From assembly GCF_030382115.1 (NCBI RefSeq), contig NZ_JAUDRJ010000003.1, forward strand, positions 2,508,005 to 2,570,176: a DNA stretch of 62,172 bases. Direction: 5' to 3'. The notes under the pieces are model-generated. The model saw only the letters and a list, made by a program, of their open reading frames with translations. It did no database searches and had not been told where the DNA came from. The DNA comes from Nostoc sp. GT001. Its GTDB lineage: Bacteria; Cyanobacteriota; Cyanobacteriia; Cyanobacteriales; Nostocaceae. Position numbers and translations under genes: made by a program. Positions within the stretch are counted from its first letter, which is position 1. Each line of letters opens with the position of its first letter. Below are positions 25,110 to 35,185 of this stretch, piece by piece.

Positions 25110-26834
25110 ATGATTAACATTGCACCTGCCATTGTAATACTAGGTCAAAATAGCGTGACAGTAGCACGCAAGATAATCAGCGTCTTACCAGGGGCAACAT
25201 TATACGGTTTAGAGGGTCGCACATCGGAAGTTGATGTCAGCTTCACAAATTTTGGCGAGACGCTACGCGAGTTATTTATGCAGGGAAGGCCGCTGATTGG
25301 CATTTGTGCCGCTGGCATTTTAATTAGGACGTTAGCTCCGGTAATCTCGGATAAACGACAGGAACCACCAGTGCTAGCTGTGGCTGAAGATGGTAGTGCT
25401 GTTGTCCCTCTCTTGGGCGGACTTGGTGGAGTCAACGATTTAGCGCGTCGCATTGCCGAAGCCCTGGATGTCAAACCTGCAATTACGACCACAGGCGATT
25501 TACGTTTGGGCACAACGCTGTTATCTCCTCCTCCTGGATACCATTTAGCCAACCCAGATGATGCGAAGAAATTTATTTCAGATTTGCTAGCTGGGGCGCA
25601 AGTTAATCTCGAAGGAATAGCACCTTGGTTGAGCGATAGTAAATTACCGATAGATCCCAAGGGAGATTTGACCATCCAAGTTACAGAACGTTTGGTAACT
25701 CCTACAGCCAACTGCCTTGTTTACCACCCAGCAACGATCGCGATCGCAATTAATGGCATGATTGATGATGCAGTTGCTTTAGTACAACAGCTACTAGCTG
25801 ATGCCAAACTAGAAAAAACATCAATAGCCGGGATATTTGCACCCATCACCGCCGCAGCCGATCCCGCAATCTACGCCGTAGCTAGCGCCTTGAAAGTGCC
25901 CACCCGCTTTTTTACCTCAAATCAGCTAGAAAGCTTACTTTCACAAGGTTATAGCCCCGCCCAAGCCGCAGCGATCGCCGCCACAGGCACATCTCCCTTA
26001 TCTCTCTCATCTCCCCACATTGCGATCGCTATTGCCCCTCAAGTAATTGACCCTAACACCATCGGTCAGCCACGCGGACGGTTAGCGATTATTGGCACTG
26101 GCCCTGGTGGTTCGCTGTGGATGTCTCCAGAAGTGAAGGAGATACTCAAGTCGGCAACTGACCTAGTGGGTTATAAAACTTATTTAGATTTAGTTGGTTC
26201 TCTGGCTGATGGCAAGCAACGGCATGAATCTGACAACCGCGAAGAAGAAGCACGAGCAAAGATGGCCCTAGATTTGGCTGCATCTGGACGATATGTAGCT
26301 GTAGTTTCATCTGGCGACCCAGGCATCTATGCAATGGCAACAGCGGTTTTTGAGGTGTGCGATCGCTATGCTAAACCAGAATGGGACAGTATCGACATTC
26401 ATGTGGCCTCAGGCATCTCTGCAATGCAGGCAGCAGCAGCAGCCATTGGTGCGCCCCTTGGGCATGACTTCTGTGCTATTTCTCTCTCTGACATCTTGAA
26501 ACCTTGGTCTGCGATCGCCCAACGAATTGCGGCTGCTGCTGAGGCTGATTTCGTCATTGCTTTTTACAATCCTGTTTCCAAAGAGCGTACTTGGCAACTG
26601 GCAGAAGCAAGAAATATTTTGCTGCAACATCGAACACCAGATACACCAGTAGTATTGGCCCGAAATCTCGGTCGCCCAGGACAAACAGTAAAAGCGATCG
26701 CACTTGAGCAGTTAACGCCAGCAAGCGCTGATATGCGGACAATTATTCTTGTTGGTTCCACAAAAACCCGAACTATCAAACGCCGCGATGGTAATATCTG
26801 GGTTTATACGCCGCGTCGCTATACTCAACAATAG
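25110..26834 (+). CDS. cobJ: CbiG-CobJ fusion: cobalt-precorrin-5A hydrolase region and precorrin-3B C17-methyltransferase
   Basis: The 574-residue fusion acts in the ring-contraction part of vitamin B12 synthesis. Residues 1 to about 330 are CbiG-like, with N-terminal and core domains (GRPLIGICAAGILIRTLAP, VVPLLGGLGGVNDLARRIAE, AGIFAPITAAADPAIY). Residues 335-574 are a SAM-dependent tetrapyrrole methylase (GRLAIIGTGPGGSLWMSPEV, VAVVSSGDPGIYAMA, FVIAFYNPVS). This fusion is common in cyanobacteria. It stands alone here, with the CobA-HemD fusion 16 kb away. No cobalamin riboswitch is seen in the 29-base spacer. Confidence 0.94.
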   Translation: MINIAPAIVILGQNSVTVARKIISVLPGATLYGLEGRTSEVDVSFTNFGETLRELFMQGRPLIGICAAGILIRTLAPVISDKRQEPPVLAVAEDGSAVVPLLGGLGGVNDLARRIAEALDVKPAITTTGDLRLGTTLLSPPPGYHLANPDDAKKFISDLLAGAQVNLEGIAPWLSDSKLPIDPKGDLTIQVTERLVTPTANCLVYHPATIAIAINGMIDDAVALVQQLLADAKLEKTSIAGIFAPITAAADPAIYAVASALKVPTRFFTSNQLESLLSQGYSPAQAAAIAATGTSPLSLSSPHIAIAIAPQVIDPNTIGQPRGRLAIIGTGPGGSLWMSPEVKEILKSATDLVGYKTYLDLVGSLADGKQRHESDNREEEARAKMALDLAASGRYVAVVSSGDPGIYAMATAVFEVCDRYAKPEWDSIDIHVASGISAMQAAAAAIGAPLGHDFCAISLSDILKPWSAIAQRIAAAAEADFVIAFYNPVSKERTWQLAEARNILLQHRTPDTPVVLARNLGRPGQTVKAIALEQLTPASADMRTIILVGSTKTRTIKRRDGNIWVYTPRRYTQQ

Positions 26835-27084
26835 GCGCGATCGGCGCTGTCAGCCAAGAGGCTAAAAACTGTCTGACCATCGCCCAATTAGCTGGCGAAA
26901 AACCGCCAGTATGAATACAGTTATCTTCATTTAAAGTTACATCCTTGACCCAATGAAGTTGATTTTCGATTGACCAATGGTCACGAATAACCACCCATCC
27001 TTCCTGATGACTATAAACTGAAACGATACTCACAAAGTTTTGATAGGATTTATTTCCCCCGGTTTTTATTATTAGCTTAGACAT
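26776..27084 (-). pseudogene. Transposase C-terminal remnant (ISAs1-like)
   Basis: The translation contains VVIRDHWSIENQLHWVKDV and LNEDNCIHTGGFSPANWAMV, the conserved end of ISAs1-type transposases, where the Glu of the DDE triad lies in SIEN. Upstream catalytic regions are absent and the last residues run antisense into the CobJ gene. It is a deletion remnant. Confidence 0.78.
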
Positions 27085-27109
27085 TGTACTATTAACAACT
27101 TTCAAGTAA

Positions 27110-27472
27110 TCATGTTTTATTTTCAAACCATAGGATTGTTAGGATACCTATTGCATAAGCAATAATATCTTTCCAATCAAATATACTTCCTAATGCAACG
27201 GCCAAAATCTTATATTTTTGCAATCCTAAATTATTTACAAAATTAAAATATTGAAGAAGCTCGATAGTACAAGAAAAAGCAAAAACTGATAAAGCGACTA
27301 GAGATGAATGTATATTCCAAAAAGCTTTGATAAAGCAATAAATTAGTATAACTACTAAAACGTCACCGATAAAAGGGCGAATGAAACTATCATTGACAAA
27401 AACAGCAATACATACTTCTATGAAAAAGAGTATAAGTGTGAGATAGAAATATTTTTTGTTGAAGATAAACAT
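27110..27472 (-). CDS. DUF2809 family small membrane protein
   Basis: The protein of about 120 residues has four hydrophobic segments and the DUF2809 features FIRPFIGDVLVVILIYC and the C-terminal GSIFDWKDIIAYAIGIL. The function is unknown. The ATG at 27472 gives MFIFNKKYFYLTL; a TTG three codons earlier is possible. It sits between two pieces of IS debris and is very AT-rich, so it may have arrived as a passenger gene. Confidence 0.75.
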   Translation of the reverse strand: MFIFNKKYFYLTLILFFIEVCIAVFVNDSFIRPFIGDVLVVILIYCFIKAFWNIHSSLVALSVFAFSCTIELLQYFNFVNNLGLQKYKILAVALGSIFDWKDIIAYAIGILTILWFENKT

Positions 27473-27834
27473 GGCAATCAATAGCGTTCAAAAAATTCCT
27501 GCTTTGACTATCAACTTCTTTAATTTTTGATAGACTCTGTTGAAAATTATATTATTACTGAGTAGGTTTCCAGTAGAGGCAATGTCTGTGAGTCGGCAAG
27601 CTCTATCTCAACGCCTTGCGAGCTTGCCCGCGCACTCTTGCAAAACCCACAACTACAACTATTGCTTGCTTGGTTGAGCATCAACGCTCGCTCTATGGGC
27701 TTGGTAAAAGCCGTGCGTCAGCGACACCGACGCACTGCTGCTATGTCACTTAACATTTGGACATTTGCCTTAACTTGACACCAATGGCATCTTGCCCACC
27801 CCACAATATTGGATAATTTATTTCTTGGAGTTCC
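27473..27834. other. Intergenic IS debris and dispersed repeat
   Basis: On the plus strand the frame from ATG 27582 reads MSVSRQALSQRLASLPA, resembling the N-terminal helix-turn-helix of IS4-type transposases, but it falls apart after about 20 codons. Bases about 27772-27830 are a near-copy of the repeat at 93-160. Confidence 0.5.
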
Positions 27835-29514
27835 CTAATTAACCAAAGTTGCAATCTTAAGTTGCCGAACATCACCTTTCCAAGCTGTCTCCAATTCAGC
27901 TTTGACAAGTTGAGCGGCCTCATCTTTGCCTAGTGCCTGCAAACTTGCCTGCAAGCCAAATAGAGAACGTCCATTATGGGGATATTTTTTTAAATCGGCA
28001 CGAAAGACTTTCTCAGCTTCTCTATAGTCACCCTTAGCCAAAAGCACAGCACCCAAAGATTCTCGCGTCGGAAAGTACCAGTCTGGTGGTTCTACATAAT
28101 TTAGGGCATCTTCTGCTACTACCGCTTTTTCTAGCAATTGGATGGCAGATTCATAATCATGCTTTTCTCTAGCAATTTTGGCGTCTAGAACTTTTGAGGC
28201 AATGTCTAAAATATTACTTGCAGGACTGAATCCAATAGTTGCCTCGGTGGAAATTCCCTGTTTGGCAGCCAGTAAGGCCCGACTTTCACTTGCTGCATCT
28301 TCAAGTTTGCCTGTGGCTGCACTTGCCATACCGCGAGCAAAATGCCAAAGTGCTGAGGTAGTGGGCAATTTAGCTTCGGGAGCAGGAGTTTTTAAGATGG
28401 CATCCCAATCACTAAAGCGTGTTTGAATCAGCATTTTGCTGCCGAGGAATCCCTCAAGCATTGGTACATAAGGGTCAATTGCAGTAACATTTGCAACTAA
28501 TTTTTCTGCGGATTTCAGAGCATCTTCATATCTTCCTGCCATGCTACTAGCCACCATGAGGAAATGTACGTTGTGGTTGTAATACATCATGGGGTAAGTG
28601 CCCTGGACTTGATATTTTTTGATGTAAATATCATCTTGAGCGATCGCCTGCTTGTTTGCCTGCATTGCCCCTTCATAATCTCCCACACGAAAATAAATAT
28701 GACTTGGCATGTGTACCAAGTGTCCCGCTGCTGGTGCTAGAGTTCCGAGTCGGTTAGCACTGACAAGGGCCTGTTCTGGAGAAGGTGAGGCTTCTACTGC
28801 ATGGATATAGTAATGATTAGCTCCTGCATGATTCGGGTTACGTTTGAGAACTGATTCTAAAATAGCCACAATTTCTTCTGTATCTGGCTGTGGCTGACCA
28901 TCTTTAGTCCAGTGCTGCCAAGGATGCAGATCCATCAGGCTTTCAGCGTAAAGTGTCGCTGCATCCAAATCATCAGGATAGCGCTTGACTAGGTTTCCCA
29001 TTGCTTTGGCGTAATCTACCGCTAGTTGATACAAATCAGCATCGGTATCTTGAGAGTAACGTTTTGCTAAGGCGGTAATGTAGTCTCGTTCTTGGGTGGA
29101 AGCTTGGGTAGAAACGGCCAAAGCTTGCTGTACCGCTTGGTAAGCAGCTAATTCCCGATTGGGGTCTATTGGCGAGTTAATGTTAGGCCCCAAGGCTAAA
29201 GCAACACCCCAATATGCGATCGCTAAATGCGGATCGAGTTTGGCAGCGTATTGAAAAGAACGCAACGCCTCATCATGATTGAAAGCGTAAATTAAATTTA
29301 ATCCCTGATCGAAAAACTTTTGGGCTTGGGGATTAGAAGTAGAAACTGGATGGTGGATTGTGCCAAGTCCAGATATTAAGTAGTATGGCTGTTTTACTTC
29401 AGTGTAGACGTGTTGGTGTAGGTTCTCGTCGAGAAGCGACTTGTTGTCAGACATCGCCGCGCTAGGAGCGACTAAAGAGAATATAAGCACCCAAACTATA
29501 AATAAGTACATCAT
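27835..29514 (-). CDS. Exported TPR-repeat protein
   Basis: The 559-residue protein has a signal peptide (MMYLFIVWVLIFSLVAPSA) followed by tetratricopeptide repeats at the N-terminus (FFDQGLNLIYAFNHDEALRS, AAKLDPHLAIAYWGVALAL) and C-terminus (AKGDYREAEKVFRADLKKYP). In between is a region rich in His and Tyr (GANHYYIHAVEASPSPEQ, HLVHMPSHIYFRVGDY). Related proteins are widespread and uncharacterised; they may be periplasmic scaffolds. A short dispersed repeat in frame gives MSDNKSLLDENLH right after the signal peptide. No partner gene is evident. Confidence 0.85.
   Translation of the reverse strand: MMYLFIVWVLIFSLVAPSAAMSDNKSLLDENLHQHVYTEVKQPYYLISGLGTIHHPVSTSNPQAQKFFDQGLNLIYAFNHDEALRSFQYAAKLDPHLAIAYWGVALALGPNINSPIDPNRELAAYQAVQQALAVSTQASTQERDYITALAKRYSQDTDADLYQLAVDYAKAMGNLVKRYPDDLDAATLYAESLMDLHPWQHWTKDGQPQPDTEEIVAILESVLKRNPNHAGANHYYIHAVEASPSPEQALVSANRLGTLAPAAGHLVHMPSHIYFRVGDYEGAMQANKQAIAQDDIYIKKYQVQGTYPMMYYNHNVHFLMVASSMAGRYEDALKSAEKLVANVTAIDPYVPMLEGFLGSKMLIQTRFSDWDAILKTPAPEAKLPTTSALWHFARGMASAATGKLEDAASESRALLAAKQGISTEATIGFSPASNILDIASKVLDAKIAREKHDYESAIQLLEKAVVAEDALNYVEPPDWYFPTRESLGAVLLAKGDYREAEKVFRADLKKYPHNGRSLFGLQASLQALGKDEAAQLVKAELETAWKGDVRQLKIATLVN
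29421..29465. repeat. Short dispersed repeat inside the TPR gene
   Basis: The minus strand reads GCGATGTCTGACAACAAGTC then GCTTCTCGACGAGAACC. The same family lies in frame in the kinase at 8418-8462. Confidence 0.7.
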
Positions 29515-30090
29515 GATTATTTTTCTTCAAGCTCTTTTTTAATATTCAATTGCCAGAGAGACTGGAAACGAGGAAAGTCCTATCAAACAAGGTTTTTAAG
29601 ACTTTTGTGTACATCGGTAGCCCATCGTGAGAGGGGAGTTAGATATTCAATTTCCCTTCCCCCAAGGAAGAAGGGGTTAGGGGATGAGGGCGTGAGGGAT
29701 TTGCAAAACGCCTGTCCGATATAGTTTTTGGCTTAAGTTGACACCAATGGTATGTAGTGTACTCGACTTAGATAAAGAGTGCTGTATTTACCATATCCAG
29801 TGGTAATAAGCCAAATTGCAGTTTATTATCATCGCTGTCTACCTGAAGTAATAAATAATTTTGTCTGAAGATAGAACAATAAAATGAGCCTTTCGCTCTT
29901 TTGGATATTACTTAAATTTCCAAAGATGAATTTCAAGGTTAAATAACTATGTACAATGGACAAAAATATTTGTCATAAAAACATCGTCAGATAGAAGAAT
30001 TAAAAGTTTTCTAGAAGTAATCTATAAACATTACAGCGCTTTTCAAACACGAGAAAAGCAATCAACCAACATACTTTAGGAACAAGAAAT
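29515..30090. other. Intergenic region with a lone MITE end and G-rich spacer
   Basis: Bases 29600-29620 resemble the terminal repeat of the MITE at 18456-18717 (18 of 20 positions with one extra base). Next come the GAGAGGGG element, a G-rich stretch (29640-29700) and TTAAGTTGACACCAATGG at about 29733. Bases 29750-30080 probably hold the csbD promoter; no box is clear. Confidence 0.55.
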
Positions 30091-30273
30091 ATGAGTATCG
30101 AAGATAAAGCAAAAGCTTTTGCTAAAAACGTCGAAGGAAAAGTACAAGAGGCAATTGGCGAAGTAACTGGCGATCCTAAAGATAAAGCTGAAGGTAAAGC
30201 TAAACAAGCTGAAGCCCAAGTCCGTCATACCGCTGAGAATATTAAAGATGAAGTTAAAAAGACTTTAGAATAG
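30091..30273 (+). CDS. CsbD family stress protein
   Basis: This small 60-residue hydrophilic protein is made almost wholly of Lys, Glu, Ala and Gly: KAKAFAKNVEGKVQEAIGEV, GDPKDKAEGKAKQAEAQ. That is the CsbD pattern: a general-stress protein, intrinsically disordered or helical. A purine-rich AGGAACAAGAA sits just upstream of the ATG. It is a single gene with its own hairpin at 30364-30401. Confidence 0.9.
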   Translation: MSIEDKAKAFAKNVEGKVQEAIGEVTGDPKDKAEGKAKQAEAQVRHTAENIKDEVKKTLE

Positions 30274-30363
30274 TACAGCGCAATCGAGGTTTTACTCACT
30301 GTAACAAGTTGCTCAAGTAAGTAGATTTTGGCGGTAATGTAATAGGTGAAACTTTATTTAGGA

Positions 30364-30401
30364 AGAAGGTTTAAGTTAAATAATTATTTACTGAACCTTC
30401 T
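30364..30401 (+). terminator. Hairpin after csbD
   Basis: AGAAGGTT (30364-30371) pairs with AACCTTCT (30394-30401), a 22-base loop; CCCTTTATT follows. It is 90 bp after the csbD stop. The stem is short, so this is a weak call. Confidence 0.45.
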
Positions 30402-30624
30402 CCCTTTATTAACTCTATTTTTTGCCTAAGATTTTCAGGGATTTTGATAATAGCGATCGCAAAACATTTTCTCAATCTATTACTGATTTTTCCAAAGGTG
30501 CTAATTCATAATTAATATTCTATTTACCTATCTTTTAACACACATCCCAACATTACAAGATAACTCTACTGATTCTATTGTACTAAGAGTGTTATTAGGG
30601 TAATAATTTTTTGTCTGCCTACTT

Positions 30625-31719
30625 TTAGTTTTCGTCAGCTAAAGGTAGACGGATAGTAAATGTGCTACCCTTGCCTGGTTCAGATGTCACATCGATTGTG
30701 CCTTGATGTGCTTCGATAATACAGCGAGAAAGATATAGTCCCAAGCCACTACCAGAACGTTGGTGTTTCCCTTGACGAAATCGCTCGAATAATATTGCCT
30801 GATCTGGTTTAGAAATTCCTGGCCCTGTATCTCGGATATCAATATTCACAGCTACCGGAGTCAGATAGCAGTGAATATCTACAGAACCTTTATCTGTAAA
30901 TTTGATAGCATTGCCGATGAGATTTGTCAAAACTCGCCGCAGTTCTAAGCGATCGCCCATAATGGTGCTTGCAGTTTCACCTCGATCGATGTTTACAGCT
31001 AATCCTTTTTCTTCAGCTAAAGGAGTTAATTCTTGGGAAACTTCACTCACTAATTCCTGAATATTGCAGGGAGAAATTTTTAAGGTTTTACAGCCCGCTT
31101 CATGACGATAAACTTCTAACAAGGTATTTACCATTTCCAGCAGGTCTTGATTGCTGCCAATCATGGTATCAATTATCTCTTGCAATTGTGGCGAAACATC
31201 GCAAAACCTGCCTTCCAGCAATAATTTTAATACGCGGTTGGAGGCTACTAAGGGTATACGTAAATCGTGAGTAAAACGCGAGACAAAATCTGCCCGGAGA
31301 TTCGCCATCTGATCTCGTTCGTCGATACTATGCTTGAGGCGCAGGAGCGATCGCACCCTTGCATGTAGTTCATCAGGATCGAATGGTTTGCGAATGAAGT
31401 CATCTGCACCAGCGTCTAGTCCCTCAACAACGCTAGACTCATAGTGAGCCGTGAGCAGCAGAATCGGGATAAATGGCAACGCCTGATTCTGTCGGATGCG
31501 TCGAGTAAATTCATAGCCATCTAGCTCTGGCATCATCACATCTAAGAGAATTATGTCTGGCGGTGACTCTTCAACCATAGCCAGAGCAATCTTACTATCT
31601 TCTACCAAGCTAATTTCATAGTCCTCATCTTCTAGGACAGCTTCTAAGACGAGTAGATTGTCAAAAACATCATCGACAACGAGAATTTTATCTTTTTTGA
31701 CAGTTTTAGGTAAAGACAT
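30625..31719 (-). CDS. Receiver-histidine kinase hybrid
   Basis: The 364-residue soluble protein starts with a receiver (phospho-acceptor Asp60 in DIILLDVMMPELDGYE, Lys in DFIRKPFDP). It continues with HisKA (SRFTHDLRIPLVASN) and an ATPase domain (NLIGNAIKFTDKG, DTGPGI, LFERFRQG, GSGLGLYLSR). All key residues are there. The kinase core resembles that of the membrane kinase at 858-1961 (THDL box, FxRF, GLYL). A NarL-type regulator is divergent, 587 bp away, and is the best candidate partner. Confidence 0.92.
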   Translation of the reverse strand: MSLPKTVKKDKILVVDDVFDNLLVLEAVLEDEDYEISLVEDSKIALAMVEESPPDIILLDVMMPELDGYEFTRRIRQNQALPFIPILLLTAHYESSVVEGLDAGADDFIRKPFDPDELHARVRSLLRLKHSIDERDQMANLRADFVSRFTHDLRIPLVASNRVLKLLLEGRFCDVSPQLQEIIDTMIGSNQDLLEMVNTLLEVYRHEAGCKTLKISPCNIQELVSEVSQELTPLAEEKGLAVNIDRGETASTIMGDRLELRRVLTNLIGNAIKFTDKGSVDIHCYLTPVAVNIDIRDTGPGISKPDQAILFERFRQGKHQRSGSGLGLYLSRCIIEAHQGTIDVTSEPGKGSTFTIRLPLADEN

Positions 31720-32306
31720 GGCTTAAATAAAAAAGAAGTGCTTGGCTATCCCTAGCAAATCTAGTAATAGCTTACTTCACCAGTGCTGAGATTATTAAGG
31801 ATTAACATTTTCTTTTAGAGTTTCCTGAGTTAAATACCTTTTGTCTACGTAATTAGACTGACTTTCTCTTGGGACTATGTGCTATTTATTTGACAAAATA
31901 TTCTTTTTACAAGTATATTAGCCGCCTAAATTATCCAATTAATATGAGTGTCTGGGTGGTAGAGTGAATTATTTTAGTCGCTTTTATGTGCATAAGACCG
32001 CTCAAAGCAAGAATTATTACTTAATAATCACCTACTTTTACTTGCTACCAGATTGTTCATGAAAAATTGTTTAGCATAAAACATCGAGCGTTAGATTAAT
32101 GTATAAAAATATTTTTTGATTGAATTATATTGTCATATCGAAACTCTTGCCTTAGAAAAGCTTACGAGATAAGGTTATCTATGTCTAATGGTAGATGAAC
32201 TTCAGGGAATAATGCCAAACGCATTGCTTTTTGTATAAGATCCCGAATAGAAGAACGAGATTATTTTAATCTGTACTTTAGATAAATAACAGTAAAGTTA
32301 AGCACT
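31720..32306. other. Divergent promoter region between kinase and NarL-type regulator
   Basis: This 587-bp AT-rich stretch has no gene and no recognised repeat family. It must hold both promoters, and the regulator could bind here, but I see no clear operator. Confidence 0.45.
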
Positions 32307-33026
32307 ATGAGCGAAATCAAGATCCTTGTGATTGAAGATCACAACCTGACAAGAATCGGCTTGCGGTCTGCCTTACAAACTCAGCCAGAGTTCAACATTG
32401 TTGGTGAAGCAGCCAATGCAGCGGATGGTATCAAGCTTCTGAAAACTCTCAAGCCGGATGTTGCTACTATTGACATTGGTTTGCCTGACATGGATGGTAT
32501 TGAGCTAACACGCACATTTAGGCAACATCAGGCAGAGAATGAAGACTACACAACAAAGCTGCTAATTTTAACGATGCAAAATAGCGAACAAGCAGTTTTA
32601 GCAGCATTTGCAGCAGGTGCAGATTCTTATTGCATGAAGGATATAGAAACAGAGAAACTAATAGAGGCTGTGCAAACGACTTATGCAGGTAGCTCATGGA
32701 TCGATCCAGCGATCGCAGACCTTGTACTACAACAAATACGTCAAGATTTCCCCGATGGCAACAGAGGCGCATCTGGAAAAAGAGTCTTGATTGAAGGTAT
32801 TGACGCAGATACTGAGAAAAGTATAGTCAGCTATCCTTTAACTCACAGAGAGATGGATGTTTTAGAGTTGATTGTCGCTGGCTGTGACAATGCAGAAATT
32901 GCCAAAAGGCTCTATTTAACAGTAGGTACTGTCAAAACTCATGTTCGAGGTATTCTTAATAAACTCTGTGTTGCTGACCGGACACAGGCTGCTGTCCGTG
33001 CTTTGCGGGCTGGATTAGTACCCTAA
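32307..33026 (+). CDS. NarL/FixJ-family response regulator
   Basis: The 239-residue regulator has a receiver domain with Asp56 in VATIDIGLPDMDGIE, LILTMQN and YCMKDIE. A longer than usual linker (about 130-170) leads to a LuxR-type helix-turn-helix (LTHREMDVLELIVAGCDNAE, TVGTVKTHVRGILNKL). It is divergent from the kinase at 30625 and precedes ndhD on the same strand, but the gap of 226 bp suggests separate transcription. The ATG has no strong ribosome site. Confidence 0.92.
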   Translation: MSEIKILVIEDHNLTRIGLRSALQTQPEFNIVGEAANAADGIKLLKTLKPDVATIDIGLPDMDGIELTRTFRQHQAENEDYTTKLLILTMQNSEQAVLAAFAAGADSYCMKDIETEKLIEAVQTTYAGSSWIDPAIADLVLQQIRQDFPDGNRGASGKRVLIEGIDADTEKSIVSYPLTHREMDVLELIVAGCDNAEIAKRLYLTVGTVKTHVRGILNKLCVADRTQAAVRALRAGLVP

Positions 33027-33144
33027 GCAACTAAAAATCTTTCTTCCCCAGTCCCGTTCGGCTACGCTACTTCGACTGCGCTCAGTACAAGTCACGGCAA
33101 GCCCAGTCGCCATTTTCCAGTCAATTGTCTTTGAGTCAAAGCGG

Positions 33145-33190
33145 TTAACTGGGACAAATATTTATGGTTAACTAGGATAAATACTTATGA
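33145..33190. promoter_or_regulatory. Tandem 23-bp direct repeat upstream of ndhD
   Basis: Two adjacent units (33145-33167 and 33168-33190) start TTAACT and are identical at 19 of 23 positions, both containing AAATA-TTAT. A 23-bp period is about two helical turns, so paired protein binding is possible. It lies 60-110 bp before the ndhD start. Confidence 0.5.
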
Positions 33191-33252
33191 AGAAATTGTT
33201 ACAAGGTTTAGTACAATGACATCATCCCAAATAAGTATTTTTTCTCATATAC

Positions 33253-34941
33253 ATGATAGCGGATCAATTTCCCTGGCTTACCGCAATTGTCTTGCTGCCA
33301 CTCATTGCTTCCCTGCTTATCCCTGTGCTGCCTGATAAAGATGGTAAGCGCGTTCGATGGTATGCATTAGGTATAGGTATTGCAGACTTTGCCTTGATGT
33401 GTTATGCCTTTTGGAAACATTATGATGCCAGCAGTGCTAGTTTTCAAATGGTGGAAAGTTATGCCTGGATGCCTCAGTTGGGTCTTAACTGGGCGGTATC
33501 AGTCGATGGACTATCAGCGCCACTTGTGCTGCTAGCAGGATTTGTCACCACACTCTCGATGTTTTCGGCTTGGCAAGTTGATCACCGCCCTCGCCTCTTC
33601 TATTTTTTGATGCTGGTGCTGTATTCTGCACAAGTAGGGGTGTTCGTTGCCAAAGACTTGCTGCTATTTTTCATTATGTGGGAAGTAGAGCTAATCCCCG
33701 TCTACCTACTAGTCTGCATTTGGGGTGGACAAAAGCGTCGTTATGCAGCTATGAAATTTTTGTTGTATACCGCAGCTGCTTCTATATTTATTTTAGTGGC
33801 AGCCCTGGCAATGGGGTTATATGGCGGCGGTGATATGACATTTGACATCACTGCCCTCGCCAGCAAAGAATATCCTCTTGGTCTACAACTGCTACTTTAT
33901 GCAGGATTGTTGATTGCATTTGGTGTCAAGCTTGCTGTTTTCCCCATGCATACTTGGTTGCCTGATGCCCACGGCGAAGCATCCTCTCCTGTATCAATGA
34001 TATTAGCTGGTGTGTTGCTGAAGATGGGCGGATATGGACTGATTCGCCTGAATCTGGAACTACTTCCCGATGCACACATTTATTTTGCGCCAGTTCTAGC
34101 CATTCTCGGTGTTGTCAACATTATCTATGGTGCATTAAACTCCTTTGCTCAGACCAATATGAAGCGGCGTTTAGCTTATTCGTCGATTTCTCACATGGGG
34201 TTTGTACTGCTGGGGATTGCGTCCTTCACTGATTTGGGAATCAACGGCGCGATGTTGCAGATGATTTCACACGGTTTAATTGCATCAGTGCTGTTTTTCT
34301 TAGCAGGTGTTACTTACGATCGCACCCACACAATGGTAATGAAAGATATGGGCGGTATTGGTCAAGCCATGCCCAAAGTCTTTGCCCTGTTTACCATCGG
34401 CGCGATGGCATCCTTGGCACTTCCTGGTATGAGCGGCTTTGCTGGCGAACTCTCGGTATTTGTTGGGATGACCAGCAGTGACGTTTACAGTTCGACTTTC
34501 TGCACCGTAACAGTTTTTCTCGCCGCAGTTGGAGTTATTCTCACACCGATTTATCTACTTTCTATGCTGCGAGAGGTGTTTTATGGTAAAGACGCAGCAC
34601 TACTATGCGACATTAATAATGCAGGTTTGGAAAATCAAGAAGATGAGGGAACAGTTTGTTTTGGTACAGACTGTCTCGTGCCAGAAGATGCAGTCTACGA
34701 GGATGCTAGACCCCGTGAGGTATTTATCGCCGCCTGTTTTCTGCTAATGATTATTGGTATTGGTTTCTATCCTAAGATGGCGATGCAGATGTACGATGTG
34801 AAGACCGTTGCAATCAATGCTAATCTTCGCCAGTCTTATGCCATAGTCTCGCAAAGCAATCCCCAGATTTATGCTAAGAGACTCTTGGTTCCGCAAATTT
34901 CCGAGGTTGAGACAGCGCCCGTTTTGGGAACTTTGAAGTAA
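33253..34941 (+). CDS. ndhD: NAD(P)H-quinone oxidoreductase subunit 4 (NdhD)
   Basis: The 562-residue protein is a proton-pumping antiporter-like subunit of the NDH-1 complex in the thylakoid membrane, with about 14 transmembrane segments. Core motifs include [33 protein letters not shown] (the channel Glu), [20 protein letters not shown] (Lys and His nearby) and [16 protein letters not shown]. The C-terminus has a long soluble loop (about 450-490) before the last helices. It is the NdhD type used in respiration and cyclic electron flow rather than an obvious NdhD3/4 CO2-uptake form, but the paralogue cannot be fixed without comparison. A strong hairpin terminator follows. Confidence 0.93.
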   Translation: MIADQFPWLTAIVLLPLIASLLIPVLPDKDGKRVRWYALGIGIADFALMCYAFWKHYDASSASFQMVESYAWMPQLGLNWAVSVDGLSAPLVLLAGFVTTLSMFSAWQVDHRPRLFYFLMLVLYSAQVGVFVAKDLLLFFIMWEVELIPVYLLVCIWGGQKRRYAAMKFLLYTAAASIFILVAALAMGLYGGGDMTFDITALASKEYPLGLQLLLYAGLLIAFGVKLAVFPMHTWLPDAHGEASSPVSMILAGVLLKMGGYGLIRLNLELLPDAHIYFAPVLAILGVVNIIYGALNSFAQTNMKRRLAYSSISHMGFVLLGIASFTDLGINGAMLQMISHGLIASVLFFLAGVTYDRTHTMVMKDMGGIGQAMPKVFALFTIGAMASLALPGMSGFAGELSVFVGMTSSDVYSSTFCTVTVFLAAVGVILTPIYLLSMLREVFYGKDAALLCDINNAGLENQEDEGTVCFGTDCLVPEDAVYEDARPREVFIAACFLLMIIGIGFYPKMAMQMYDVKTVAINANLRQSYAIVSQSNPQIYAKRLLVPQISEVETAPVLGTLK

Positions 34942-35030
34942 GCTTTTTGACCACTAAGCTTGTCGAAAAGAGCGATGCCTACAACTAAGTACTACCCGTC
35001 TATAGCAGTCCTAAATCATTCGTGAACAAT

Positions 35031-35065
35031 AAGATCCCCGACTTCTTTGAGAAGTCGGGGATCTT
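35031..35065 (+). terminator. Strong hairpin after ndhD
   Basis: AAGATCCCCGACTTCT at 35031-35046 and its exact complement at 35050-35065 leave a 3-base loop: a perfect 16-bp stem. Only short T runs follow. It is 90 bp downstream of the ndhD stop. Confidence 0.8.
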
Positions 35066-35185
35066 AGTCTATCGATTTTCACAACTCATTTAGGATCACT
35101 ATATGCGTTTTTATTAGGTTAAAAAACTAGCCTCAAAGTGATACCAATACATGGGATGCTAGTTGATGATTAGTGAGTTTTACCA

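Noticed and set aside
25145..25711. Long antisense frame inside cobJ (188 codons)
   Set aside because: It is a shadow of a GC-rich coding region; it mirrors the CbiG frame and shows no domain.
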